The notes: generated by a model from the sequence alone, not told the origin. Counted from the stretch's first letter, positions 37,631 through 46,065 are shown. The stretch is DNA of 64,000 nucleotides from Oceanobacillus arenosus (GCF_003369575.1 NZ_PIOC01000010.1:1-64000); one strand, 5' to 3'. A program made the numbers and translations.

Positions 37631-38221
37631 ATAGGGGCTGGTTTGATCAGTTTTTTACAAATGGGTTCTTTTATTAACCATAAAAGATTAATTTATTATA
37701 GTAAAAAATAACCCCATGCAGGGGACTAAATAATGTTTATATCTAAAATTGTTGTATATAGAATACGTATACAATTATCTGTTACATATTATGTAATATT
37801 ACTTGGTAATATAAAGTGATAATAAAAAAACTCTCCATATTCCGTATCATGAAATAAAAATGTGTCATATGAAATAAGAATAGAAATTATTCATTAATAT
37901 GTAATCGTACTATGTAATATTATTTAATTTATGTAACAGGAAGATATGGTGTCGAAATAAGGTTTGGGACAATGCGTAAATTTTACTCTTATCGTTAGAG
38001 AAGCCCAAAAAATTCCCCAGGCAAAAAAGAGTATACGCTATGAATGTGCTTGAAATTAATTCTTATAAAGAAGTAGAAGTTATAACAGGAATTTAAAAAG
38101 TACACTGATTAGAAATAGGAGAAAATTAAAACCGTAGATCGACCAGCAAAATGAAAATAAGGAAACGTTTACCGTGGCAATAAACTAGAGAATTTGTTAA
38201 TCTATAAATAGATACAACGAA

Positions 38222-38284
38222 GCCTTGGGCGACGAATCCAAGGCATTATAAAAATCAACCAAAGGAACCCCGACGCAGGGTTCC
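38222..38284. terminator. two consecutive small hairpins
   Basis: GCCTTGG/CCAAGGC (38222-38244) and GGAACCC/GGGTTCC (38264-38284) form perfect 7-bp stems in a gene-free region. Neither has a clear T-run. Between 37630 and 38400 I see no gene. Confidence 0.4.
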
Positions 38285-38421
38285 TATTATATTATAAGGG
38301 GTTCTCTTATCGATGATGAACGTAGCTAATAAGAAGAATATGGTTGAAGATAGCCCTTGATTGAATAAAGCAAAGCGAATATACTAATACTACAGATAGG
38401 ATAACACACAGTTACTTGTTC

Positions 38422-38586
38422 GGTGTTTCGCCACCATGATTGCGAACTATAAAAGCGGGCGTTTCGCTGCCAGGAATGCGAACTATAAAAGTGGGTGTCT
38501 CACTACCAATAAACGTGAACTTTAAAAGCCGGTGTTTCGCCACCATGAGCGCGAGCTTTAAAAGTAGGTGTTTGACCACCAAAAGA
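38422..38586. repeat. 36-bp tandem repeat, about 4.6 units
   Basis: Units begin with GGTGTTTCGCCACC or close variants at 38422, 38458, 38494, 38531 and 38567, i.e. periods of 36, 36, 37 and 36. On the minus strand each unit encodes a 12-residue repeat like GSETPTFIVRIP and GGETPAFKVHVY; the 37-bp unit breaks the frame between units 3 and 4. There are no spacers, so it is not a CRISPR array. It may be the end of a lost repeat protein or a mobile repeat. Confidence 0.7.
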
Positions 38587-38909
38587 GCAGATATATATTT
38601 ATATAAATATTCAACTAGTAGCGCCCATTCCGCCGTCAACTCGATGAGGTGCGCCAGTAAGAAATTTGTTTTCTTCAGATGAAAGAGGAAAGAATTGAAG
38701 CCTTCACCGGTGAAACATTATACAAATTAAAAAAATGACTAGGACATTATCGCCCTGGTTTTTTTCTTGTAAACAATAAATGTACGAATTATTGGCGAAA
38801 ACGAATCATCAAATCCTATGTATGAATCACAGAAAAAGTTGGGGATAGCTAACTTATAATGATTGTGCATTTTTCTTAAATTGAATACGCTTACTATTGC
38901 TCCTGCTTT

Positions 38910-39275
38910 GGTTCCTTTTTGAGGTTAAAATGTTCCTTATTTGCAAAAATGTTCCTTTTTGGTGTTAATTTTGCATGTATGCAAGTATATTTTCTCGTGA
39001 AAGCGGAGTTATTTATAAACGAACGTATGCACTGTTTTGCGTGTGTGCAAGCAAGTTTTGTAAATATGTTCCTGCTTTGCCAGAAATGCCCCTCCAATGT
39101 CCCTGGTTTTTCACAGCAAAAAGGAACCTACAAATGCTATTATATCAAGGGGTCACAGAGTTATGTTCCTTGGTTCCTACTTTTTTTAATGAAAGACTAT
39201 AATAAAATAATATATATACACACATATCACGCATATAAAGTTTTCTCGAAAAAACAAGGAACCAAGGAACATTTT
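38910..39275. repeat. GGAAC/GTTCC repeat array, candidate replication iterons
   Basis: TGTTCCTT or GGTTCCTT, in either orientation, occurs at about 38910, 38931, 38950, 39067, 39121, 39164, 39171, 39256 and 39263. These include a back-to-back pair at 39164-39178 mirrored by AAGGAACCAAGGAACA at 39256-39271. The sequence between is AT-rich with no credible gene. It resembles a plasmid or phage origin bound by an initiator. I see no other feature up to 39840. Confidence 0.5.
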
Positions 39276-39849
39276 TCAAGATTCGAGAATCTAAGGGCGC
39301 AATTTGCGGTTGTGGTGTTGAAAACTCCCGTAAGCAATTATCAGGTTTTTCTTTGTGACCCTTCTTGTTGCTGTCAGAAATCCCTCGAAAGACATTCTAT
39401 GCATGTTTAGGTCGTTTATGTGTATAATCTATCCAGTTGATACGAAAGTGTCTGTATGAGCCCTTATTTGCACTCTAAAGCCATGTCTCTGTCAGATGCG
39501 GAGTTGCGGCTGTCAATTGAGTTTGGCTAATCTTTGCAGTGTCATTCAGCGTGCGAAGTTATGCACTACTGACATGCTCGCATGCGAATCGCTCACGTAG
39601 CGGTTTTTGGATGGACGATGTGAATTAATAATATACTCGTACTTTTTCGCTTGAGAGTGTCACAAACATCATTCGCATGGATTCTTGTGACATAGCGCCG
39701 TAAGAAATTTCTGTTTTGGCGTACACTGGAAAGAATTCCTTATGGGTATAAGCTGGACCGGCGTGCGTACAAATATGTCTTTGGTGTGTGTACGAATGAA
39801 GCGTGAACTTTATGCAGGAAACAACACGGTTTAGGTAATGGCTTTTTAC

Positions 39850-40960
39850 CGGAATGGATCAGGGATCATGATTGATCGCCGCAGGAGTGAGGGAGCGATT
39901 TTAAAATAGAAAGTGACGAACAGGAGCTTTCGAATGAGCACCTCGAAGGGGCAAGAATAGAGACGCGTGAGCGTTTCTATTCGCAGTAAGGGGGACGGTC
40001 AGCTATGCTGACTGACAAATGAGCGTAGCGAGGCTTGTCATACGTCCCCCTTATGCTCTTTCCCCTACACAGTACCGAATCACGCACCGTATTCCGGAGC
40101 AACACTCAAATCCCCGGTGCGACAGGCGGTAGGATATTCCGGGGCGAGAGCGCACCAGAATACGCCACGTATTCTACCCCCGATAAACCGCGCCGTTATG
40201 CGATTCGTCAAATACGTCGGGTACGTTCTCCGTAAAAAGGTGTATGACGACATATTCGGCGTCTCCCGGCACGATTTCCGACCCGATTGAGTAAGCTGAG
40301 GGGCGAGTTTCGTGCAGAGATGCGCTGCGGGATTTCGTCACGGAGATGCAGCTCAATATAGATGTGAGAGAAGGGGAGCTGTTCAGAAAAGGGTGTAGGG
40401 GAAGCTGTCAAAAGAATAAGGTTTAAGAAAAGAGAAGCGGACCGAACGGGGAGCGGATCGTCGAGAAAAGACCATCAAGAGAGTCACACTTCGTCAAACA
40501 GCGTGGACGGAGCAAGGCGCTTGTATGCCAAAATAATAGGTCTTGTACGCACAAAGAGCGAGCTAAAAAAGTTAGGAAAAAGCACCGCGCGACGGAAGGC
40601 TCCGCGCTGTTTTAAAGAAGGGCTTTCAGGGATTTCCGAGTGGGAAGGAGGGAGCGGTTATACGAGCGCAGCGAGCGAATCAAGAAGGACCACCGACCGA
40701 CGCGGGACCCACTTGAAAAGCACTGGCTGCACTTGATTAAACATCTTTTTGCGTGAATTCTGGGTGGGAAGCCCGGAGCGGTTATACGAGCGAAAGCGAG
40801 AGAGTCAGGAAAAACCACCGACGGGCACGGGACCCGACTAGAAGGCACGCGTTGCACTTGAAACGTTGTCAGATAAGGGTTTCTGCGCTCTGGTATTCTA
40901 ACAAATCGGGCTCTGCTGACCAAAAAAAGACCGCAATCTCGGGATGAGATTGCGGTCCGG
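39850..40960. ncRNA. candidate large structured RNA, copy A
   Basis: A GC-rich segment of about 1.1 kb in an AT-rich neighbourhood with many nested hairpins. The clearest is a perfect three-way junction at 39988-40052. From about 40113 to 40960 it aligns with copy B at 44849-45689, with substitutions that keep helices paired and indels that ignore reading frame. Internally a ~125-base unit is repeated (40640-40745 and 40765-40875, sharing GAGCGGTTATACGAGCG and GCGGGACCC or CGGGACCC). It is not a tRNA, rRNA, tmRNA or group II intron as far as I can see. The transcribed strand is unresolved. Confidence 0.55.
40922..40957 (-). terminator. terminator-like hairpin at the end of copy A
   Basis: GACCGCAATCTC and GAGATTGCGGTC form a perfect 12-bp stem. 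The seven-T tract lies on the minus strand, so it would stop leftward transcription. Copy B has the same hairpin with changed but still paired bases. Confidence 0.7.
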
Positions 40961-41023
40961 TATTTCGGTGCGTTGGGCGAATGCCTCTGGTCTTTAAAGG
41001 CGAAACGATCTTGTCTGCTAGTC

Positions 41024-41062
41024 AAAAAAAAGAACCAACAGTCGTCAAAAGACTGTTGGTTC
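41024..41062 (-). terminator. terminator of the 167-residue gene
   Basis: GAACCAACAGTC and GACTGTTGGTTC form a perfect 12-bp stem with a 7-base loop. Eight T follow on the minus strand, 7 bases after the stop codon of the gene at 41069. Confidence 0.85.
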
Positions 41063-41068
41063 AGGGTT

Positions 41069-41572
41069 TTAATCAGGTACTGCTAATCGTTCTTTCACAG
41101 ATATTAGGACAGTTTCTTTCCCGTTCTGGAAGTCCTCGTATTCGATACCTTCTTTCATCACCATTTGAACGATATTATTGCCAAAAAGCACTTGTAGCAC
41201 GGGGCGGACACCGCCATAGATAAAGTTTTCGATGTTCTCCTGTCTCTTCGCCACAGCTGGAATATAGACATTTAGCATCGGTATTCCCTTGATAGTAACG
41301 GCTTCGATGCTCGGGCGTTTATACTTTTCAGGTGTATTTACCGGAAGCTCCGAATCTGCTGGAGTGCAGACATAATCCGTTTCGTATACGAATTGGTAAG
41401 CCTCTGAGCCAACAACGTTTTGGTACTTTTCTATTACGAAATCACCTGTTATCATAGGCGTAACGTGGGTTTGTAAGCTCTCGATAGCACCCGCTAATAC
41501 GTTCAGTTTTTCTTCGTTTTCTTCGTTTTCTAAAATATATGTAGTTAATCCTAAGTATTTATAATCTGCCAT
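41069..41572 (-). CDS. uncharacterised protein of the RNA-array cassette
   Basis: A 167-residue soluble acidic protein (MADYKYLGLTTYILENEENE, then VTIKGIPMLNVYIPAVAKRQ). No signal peptide, membrane helix or catalytic motif is visible. AAAAAGGAG lies 9 bases before the ATG, and a perfect terminator follows, so it is an intact single-gene unit. It sits between structured-RNA copy A and its octamer array. I do not recognise the family; the context suggests a phage or plasmid gene. Confidence 0.65.
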   Translation of the reverse strand: MADYKYLGLTTYILENEENEEKLNVLAGAIESLQTHVTPMITGDFVIEKYQNVVGSEAYQFVYETDYVCTPADSELPVNTPEKYKRPSIEAVTIKGIPMLNVYIPAVAKRQENIENFIYGGVRPVLQVLFGNNIVQMVMKEGIEYEDFQNGKETVLISVKERLAVPD

Positions 41573-41678
41573 GATAAATCGCTCCTTTTTGAGTGTTTTT
41601 CGCTTCGATATTTTGACCGGGTTGCTTCAGCAACCAAATCGTTCGAAATCGATGCTATGTGATATATCATAACGAACA

Positions 41679-42060
41679 GCATACGCATGGGATAATTATT
41701 ATCAGACGCACACAATGCTCTATGTTATACAGTACGCATTCCGTACCTTTTTTTATGTATATATTATACGTACATCATGTCGTACAGTATACGCATATAT
41801 CTAAGACTTATAACATGTCGCATATCATACGCATAACATATGCAATACCATGCGCATTTTAAACAGGTAATGGCATACAGCACATAATGTCGTACCTCAT
41901 ACGCATGGTATATCTCATACCGTACAACACTTTGCAAGGTGTGATATGGCGTGTCAAATAATCTTTTCATACTATCGCTAATGAATTGCACATACGGTGT
42001 GACATGTTATGCATATCTATAAGATGTCATATTAAATACCGATGCGGTATCACACACCGT
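41679..42060. repeat. octamer array A (ATACGCAT)
   Basis: ATACGCAT occurs at 41681, 41789, 41827 and 41899, with one-base variants at 41732 and 41850. ATGTCGTAC or ATGTCGCAT is interleaved at about 41778, 41813 and 41887. Spacing is irregular (23-57 bp). There is no convincing gene. The same octamer fills the region behind structured-RNA copy B. Confidence 0.65.
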
Positions 42061-42117
42061 ATATACTTAATGATTTATCTCATGCCATTATTTTTCATCA
42101 TGTTGTCACAAAAAGAA

Positions 42118-42146
42118 AACCCATACCGTGTCATTCGGTATGGGTT
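42118..42146 (-). terminator. terminator behind fragment A
   Basis: AACCCATACCG and CGGTATGGGTT form an 11-bp stem, followed by TTCTTTTTG on the minus strand. Confidence 0.7.
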
Positions 42147-42158
42147 AGTTTCTTACAA

Positions 42159-42290
42159 TTATCGGCGAGTCATCAATCCTTCTTTGATGGCTTTAACCAT
42201 AGGTTCGTATACATAATCGCTGAATACCATCGCTTGCTGATGGTCGCTCATATCGATGTGAAAAGCGACATCCAGTTTTTTCAGTATCAT
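42159..42290 (-). pseudogene. C-terminal fragment of a small element protein, copy A
   Basis: The frame MILKKLDVAFHIDMSDHQ, then VKAIKEGLMTRR, is about 60 percent identical to the end of the protein at 44454-44705 (HIDMSDYQQA, VQAINEGLMTNR). Upstream of 42290 the similarity stops and the sequence is AT-rich, so the first half of the gene is lost. No function is known. Confidence 0.55.
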
Positions 42291-42808
42291 GTTTCCCGAA
42301 TTGTTGAAATAGAGAAAGGATTGTAAAATATAATTGTAAATTAACAATTTATAGAATTTTTTGCAGGAGTTCTACTATTCTTAATAGAAGTAGTTATTTA
42401 AACAGATCATACTATAGGAATTAAAACTATTTATTGTCTTGGTGATTGACAGATTTAATAGATTGCTATGGCTTGCTTTGTTTAATTAAAAGGAAAGGGC
42501 GTGAGGTAAAACAATGAAGTAAATGAAGAAAACGAATTAAAGGCCACTGTTTCTTCTGATTACTAGTTAGTGAGTTTTGGCATTGTACCTCCAATTTCTG
42601 CACAAGAAAAGACCTTCAAAATAAAAGCGACTCCTAATACATCACATCTACGAATATGGAGATACAGCACTATGTGAAATGCAACTAGAACATATATTAG
42701 TTGCCTAGAAAGATGAATATATCTTTTAGAATTTATAAATCAAATCGATTCAAAAAGAGGTTCGTTTGAAGTAGAGATATTATTTAATAATTAAGAGGAG
42801 GAAGCATA

Positions 42809-43636
42809 ATGGTTAAAAAAATTATTAGTTTATTTGTTGTCGCATTGATGGTTACCGCAGCTGTTATTAATCCATTTGCAGTCAACGTTGCGAATGCTGA
42901 AACAAGCAATTTAAGTGAGGATAATCTTAAATTACTGGGTAAAATTTTCGATGAGACAAAATCAAGCCAAGAACAATTTACATTAGTGGATGAAGTTAAA
43001 GATTTAGATGGAAGTGTTCTACAAACAATTACTTCGGATGTGAATTTACAGGTTGATAAAGATGAAGAAAAAGGTGTTATTAACATTAAGATAACGACTG
43101 ATGCAACAACGGTCAGCACGAGTGCGAATGATCCTATCGAAAAAACGCAGAAAGTTGATGAAATAACGTATACGAAAGATGGCGATGTCTATGTAAATGG
43201 TGAAAAACTTTCGTCCGAGGAATTGAATCAAACATTTACCATACCGAAGAACGATTTAAACGTCGGTAAAACGTATTTAACATATTATAATGAAACGAGT
43301 AAAAATTATTACCAAATGCGGGCGTATCAAAAGCCAAGTAATGCATTTTTAGATGGTAATAATGGCGTATATAGACAAAAGTATTCTTACGGTAACTATA
43401 ATGTATCTGATTTTAAGACACTAACAAGAGGTGTTTCAACTGCTAGAGATAATATTGCTCAGAGTTCTGTATGGATAGTAGGTGCGATGGGTGGTGCGGC
43501 ACTAAGTTGGTTTACTGTAGTATCTCTACTTGCAGCAGGTGGAACGATTGCAGTTCATGCCGTTATTATTTGGAACAATAGTAGCGCAGGCAAAGCAGAT
43601 ATGACAGCAGCTTATAATCTCCTCAATCGGTTTTAA
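42809..43636 (+). CDS. secreted protein with hydrophobic C-terminal segment
   Basis: A 275-residue protein with a classical signal peptide (KKIISLFVVALMVTAAVINPF, cleavage near VANA-ETS). The mature part is acidic and beta-rich to about residue 170 (TTDATTVSTSANDPIEKTQ). Then follows a basic Tyr/Asn-rich stretch and a long apolar Gly/Ala segment (WIVGAMGGAALSWFTVVSLLAAGGTIAVHAVII) near the C-terminus. AGAGGAGG precedes the ATG and a perfect terminator follows. The apolar C-terminal region resembles bacteriocin or pore-forming segments, but I cannot assign a family. Confidence 0.75.
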   Translation: MVKKIISLFVVALMVTAAVINPFAVNVANAETSNLSEDNLKLLGKIFDETKSSQEQFTLVDEVKDLDGSVLQTITSDVNLQVDKDEEKGVINIKITTDATTVSTSANDPIEKTQKVDEITYTKDGDVYVNGEKLSSEELNQTFTIPKNDLNVGKTYLTYYNETSKNYYQMRAYQKPSNAFLDGNNGVYRQKYSYGNYNVSDFKTLTRGVSTARDNIAQSSVWIVGAMGGAALSWFTVVSLLAAGGTIAVHAVIIWNNSSAGKADMTAAYNLLNRF

Positions 43637-43680
43637 ATGATGATTAATCACTAGACTTACAAAAAGGGACATGACCAACG

Positions 43681-43716
43681 AATAACCCTATAGAGTTACT
43701 CTATAGGGTTATTTTG
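43681..43716. terminator. bidirectional terminator
   Basis: AATAACCCTATAGAG and CTCTATAGGGTTATT form a perfect 15-bp stem with a 3-base loop, followed by TTTG. It lies between the secreted-protein gene and the convergent membrane-protein gene. Confidence 0.85.
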
Positions 43717-43733
43717 CGCGTTATTCAAACTTC

Positions 43734-44174
43734 TCAATTCATCTTTTCTAAAATTTGGTAATTCTTTGTTTTAGTCGTGTTGATATTATTCTTATTTGCA
43801 AAATCCACAAGTTGTTCGTAAACCGCATTAGGGCTAAAACCATGGACTCTGATATTCAATCCGTTTGCCGTTTTAATTATTGTGCCTTTGGTTGACCAAC
43901 CCACTCGTGTAAATTTCATTTGCGTGATCTGATTTGCTGAAAGAACTTTTTTGTAAATGGAAATATTTAATAATGTAATCTGATACGTGATTTTATCTTC
44001 GTATATTGTTAAATCGAAATGCAATAGTAAAGTTGCTATTAAGAACATCGCGAAGAAAATCTTAAATATATAATAGATATTTGGTCCAATACCATCAAAC
44101 AGCGTTTGTGAAAATATAATTAACAGGAAAAAAATGATTGTTTTTTGAGTCCTTCCGTTAAACGAGTAAGTCAA
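43734..44174 (-). CDS. membrane protein with PH-like domain
   Basis: A 146-residue protein. Two helices form the N-terminus (KTIIFFLLIIFSQTLF and IFKIFFAMFLIATLLLHF). A domain with LTIYEDKITYQITLLNISIYKKVLSANQI and IIKTANGLNIRVHG follows, the strand pattern of bacterial PH-like domains seen in YcxB/YdbT-type proteins. The start is a TTG behind AAAGGGG. It lies next to the secreted protein and may act in immunity to it, by position only. Confidence 0.55.
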   Translation of the reverse strand: MTYSFNGRTQKTIIFFLLIIFSQTLFDGIGPNIYYIFKIFFAMFLIATLLLHFDLTIYEDKITYQITLLNISIYKKVLSANQITQMKFTRVGWSTKGTIIKTANGLNIRVHGFSPNAVYEQLVDFANKNNINTTKTKNYQILEKMN

Positions 44175-44420
44175 ATCCAGAACCCCTTTCTAGGTATAAT
44201 AAATAAACAGGATTTTAGGTCAATATTGTCGGAGAATTTAATAGTACAATATTCATGTTAGTTTTTCGAGTATTCAAAAAAGTAAAATACAGTAGATATT
44301 TTTACCATTATACACAAATAAAGATAAATTTAAAATAGGTTTCTGGGTTTACGCCTTTAGCCTTATGATTGGTGCATGCGCAGCGTTGTTTGAATGTACA
44401 AACAGCCAATAAAATAATAA

Positions 44421-44447
44421 ACCCGCACCGGAAATCCCGGTTCGGGT
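44421..44447 (-). terminator. terminator behind fragment B
   Basis: ACCCG-ACCGG pairs with CCGG-CGGGT with small internal mismatches. TTTATTATTTT follows on the minus strand. Confidence 0.6.
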
Positions 44448-44453
44448 CTTGTT

Positions 44454-44705
44454 TTATCGGTTTGTCATCAATCCTTCGTTGATCGCTTGAACCGTACTTT
44501 CGAAAATACGAGCGCTGTATTCGATTGCTTGTTGATAGTCGCTCATATCGATGTGGTAGTCCTCATCGAGTTCTTTTTTCAGCATCATGTTTTCCGGTAT
44601 TTGCAAATCGTAACCGAATTTCATAAGCGTAGGTCCTAAAATGGCATGCTGGCAATATCCAGCGTCTTCGGTTTTTTCTATAAACGCATCTACGGCAAGA
44701 TTCAT
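44454..44705 (-). pseudogene. small element protein, copy B, fused to structured-RNA copy B
   Basis: The 83-residue frame from the ATG at 44705 reads MNLAVDAFIEKTEDAGYCQHA, then HIDMSDYQQAIEYSARIF and VQAINEGLMTNR. Upstream the frame continues into the GC-rich RNA sequence (SPRARA), with no ribosome site, so the real 5' end was probably replaced when copy B was inserted or duplicated. It is a sister of the fragment at 42159. Family and function unknown. Confidence 0.5.
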
Positions 44706-45690
44706 TGCGCGGGCCCGGGGCGAATCCCGCACCGACTAAGTGGCATAGTCTACCCCCGATAAAACGCGCCGTTATAGGGTCGCCCGACTAAGTTGCATAC
44801 GCGCAACAAAAAATGGCGTAAGACGAGTTAGTCGGCGTCTCCCGGTGCGACTGGCGTGGCAGAATTCCGGGGCGATATCCACCCGATGTCCACCATGGAC
44901 ACCGCACCCGGCAAATCCGCGCCGTTATGCGATTCGCCAATAGCCACCGACCCCCGGAGACAGCGAAAGGCGTATGACGGTGTCCATCGCCAATTCCGGC
45001 ACGATTTTCCGCCCCGATTGCGTGAGCTAAGGGGAGGTTTTCGTGCAGGATTGCGGTGCGGGATTTCGCCGGGGGATGCAGCCCTAAATAGGTGAGAGAG
45101 AAGGGGAGCTGTTCAGAAAAAGGGGATAGGGGAAGCTGTCAAAAAAATAAGGTTTAAGAAAAGAGAAGCGGACCGAACGGGGAACGGATCGTCGAGAAAA
45201 GAAAGGCAAGAGATTCACCATTCGTCAAACAGCGTGGACTGAGAGAGGCGCTTGTATGCCAAAAAATGATGTCTTGTACGCACAACGTGCGAGCTAAAGA
45301 GATCAAGAAAAAGCACCGAACGAAGAAAGGCTCCGCGCTGTTTGTAAGAAGGGTTTTCAGGGATTTTCGAGTGGGAAGGAGGGAGCGGTTATACGAGCGC
45401 AGCGAGAGAGTTAAGAAGGACCACCGACCGACGCGGGACCCGCTCGAAAAGCACTGGCTGCACTTGATTTAACAGCTTTTTGCGGGCATTCTTGGCGGGA
45501 AGCCCGGAGCGGTTATATGAGCGGTAGCGAAAGAGTCAGGAAAAACCACCGACGGGCGCGGGACCCGACGAGAAGGCACGCGTTGCACTTGAAACGTTGT
45601 CAGAAAAGGGTTTGAAGCTCTGGTAATGCTAAGAAATAAGCGGTCTGCTGACCAAAAAAAGACCGTTATCCTGGTAAGGGATAACGGTCC
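44700..45690. ncRNA. candidate large structured RNA, copy B
   Basis: A second, diverged copy of the GC-rich structured segment. 44849-45689 aligns with 40113-40960. 44715-44848 is an extra, more distant copy of the first ~140-base module (shared CTACCCCCGATAAA and CGCGCCGTTAT). In each module a hairpin differs in sequence yet stays paired: GACTA/TAGTC at 44734-44750, TGTCCA/TGGACA at 44887-44901, and AGAATACG/CGTATTCT at 40157-40175 in copy A. The 5' three-way junction of copy A is missing here. Confidence 0.55.
45654..45689 (-). terminator. terminator-like hairpin at the end of copy B
   Basis: GACCGTTATCC and GGATAACGGTC form a perfect 11-bp stem, with seven T on the minus-strand side. It corresponds to 40929-40957 with compensating changes on both arms. 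Confidence 0.7.
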
Positions 45691-45719
45691 GGTATTTCGC
45701 TTTTGGTTTTTCACCGAGT

Positions 45720-46040
45720 TGCGTACAGCATCCATCACACGATGTCATATACCGTACTGCATCTCGTACGTATGTTGTTTGACGTTCATTGCATATACCG
45801 TGTGTGACTTCACACCATACGCATACCGTGACGTATAGCATACGCATAATATGCGCAAGAAATATGCTATGGCGTACTCATCGAATCAATACGCATACCA
45901 TATCGCACGCTATGCGTATACCGTGTGAAACACCGTACGCCCATTCAATAAATAACGAAATGCTGCACGCTATACCGCACCGCATACGCACGCCATATGC
46001 AATAGTATCGTCACAGTATGCGGTCCGATGTCGGTATGAA
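45720..46040. repeat. octamer array B (ATACGCAT)
   Basis: ATACGCAT occurs at 45817, 45840 and 45889, its reverse complement at 45912, and ATACGCAC at 45984. CGTAC, ATATGC and ACCGTG words recur between them. There is no gene. It occupies the same place relative to structured-RNA copy B as array A does to copy A, except that no protein gene intervenes. Confidence 0.6.
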
Positions 46041-46065
46041 ATATATATCTATTTCACAAAAAAAG

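Noticed and set aside
38422-38586. CRISPR array
   Set aside because: 36-bp units are directly contiguous with no spacers, and no cas genes are present.
38894-39410. 163-codon frame over the GGAAC array
   Set aside because: Overlapping frames exist on both strands, composition is Cys/Phe-rich nonsense, and there is no ribosome site. Repeat structure explains it better.
40640-40880. Group II intron or retron RNA in the structured copies
   Set aside because: No domain V-like hairpin was recognised and no reverse transcriptase gene lies in the window.
40503-40947. Arg/Ser-rich open frames across structured copy A
   Set aside because: The corresponding frames in copy B have different starts, stops and phases, while base pairing is conserved. 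No ribosome sites.
41659-42326. Open frames rich in Tyr, His and Ile inside octamer array A
   Set aside because: The repetitive words create long stop-free stretches in several frames at once; no start signals.
44856-45738. Arg-rich open frames across structured copy B
   Set aside because: Same argument: frame not kept relative to copy A, GC-rich DNA produces long chance frames.
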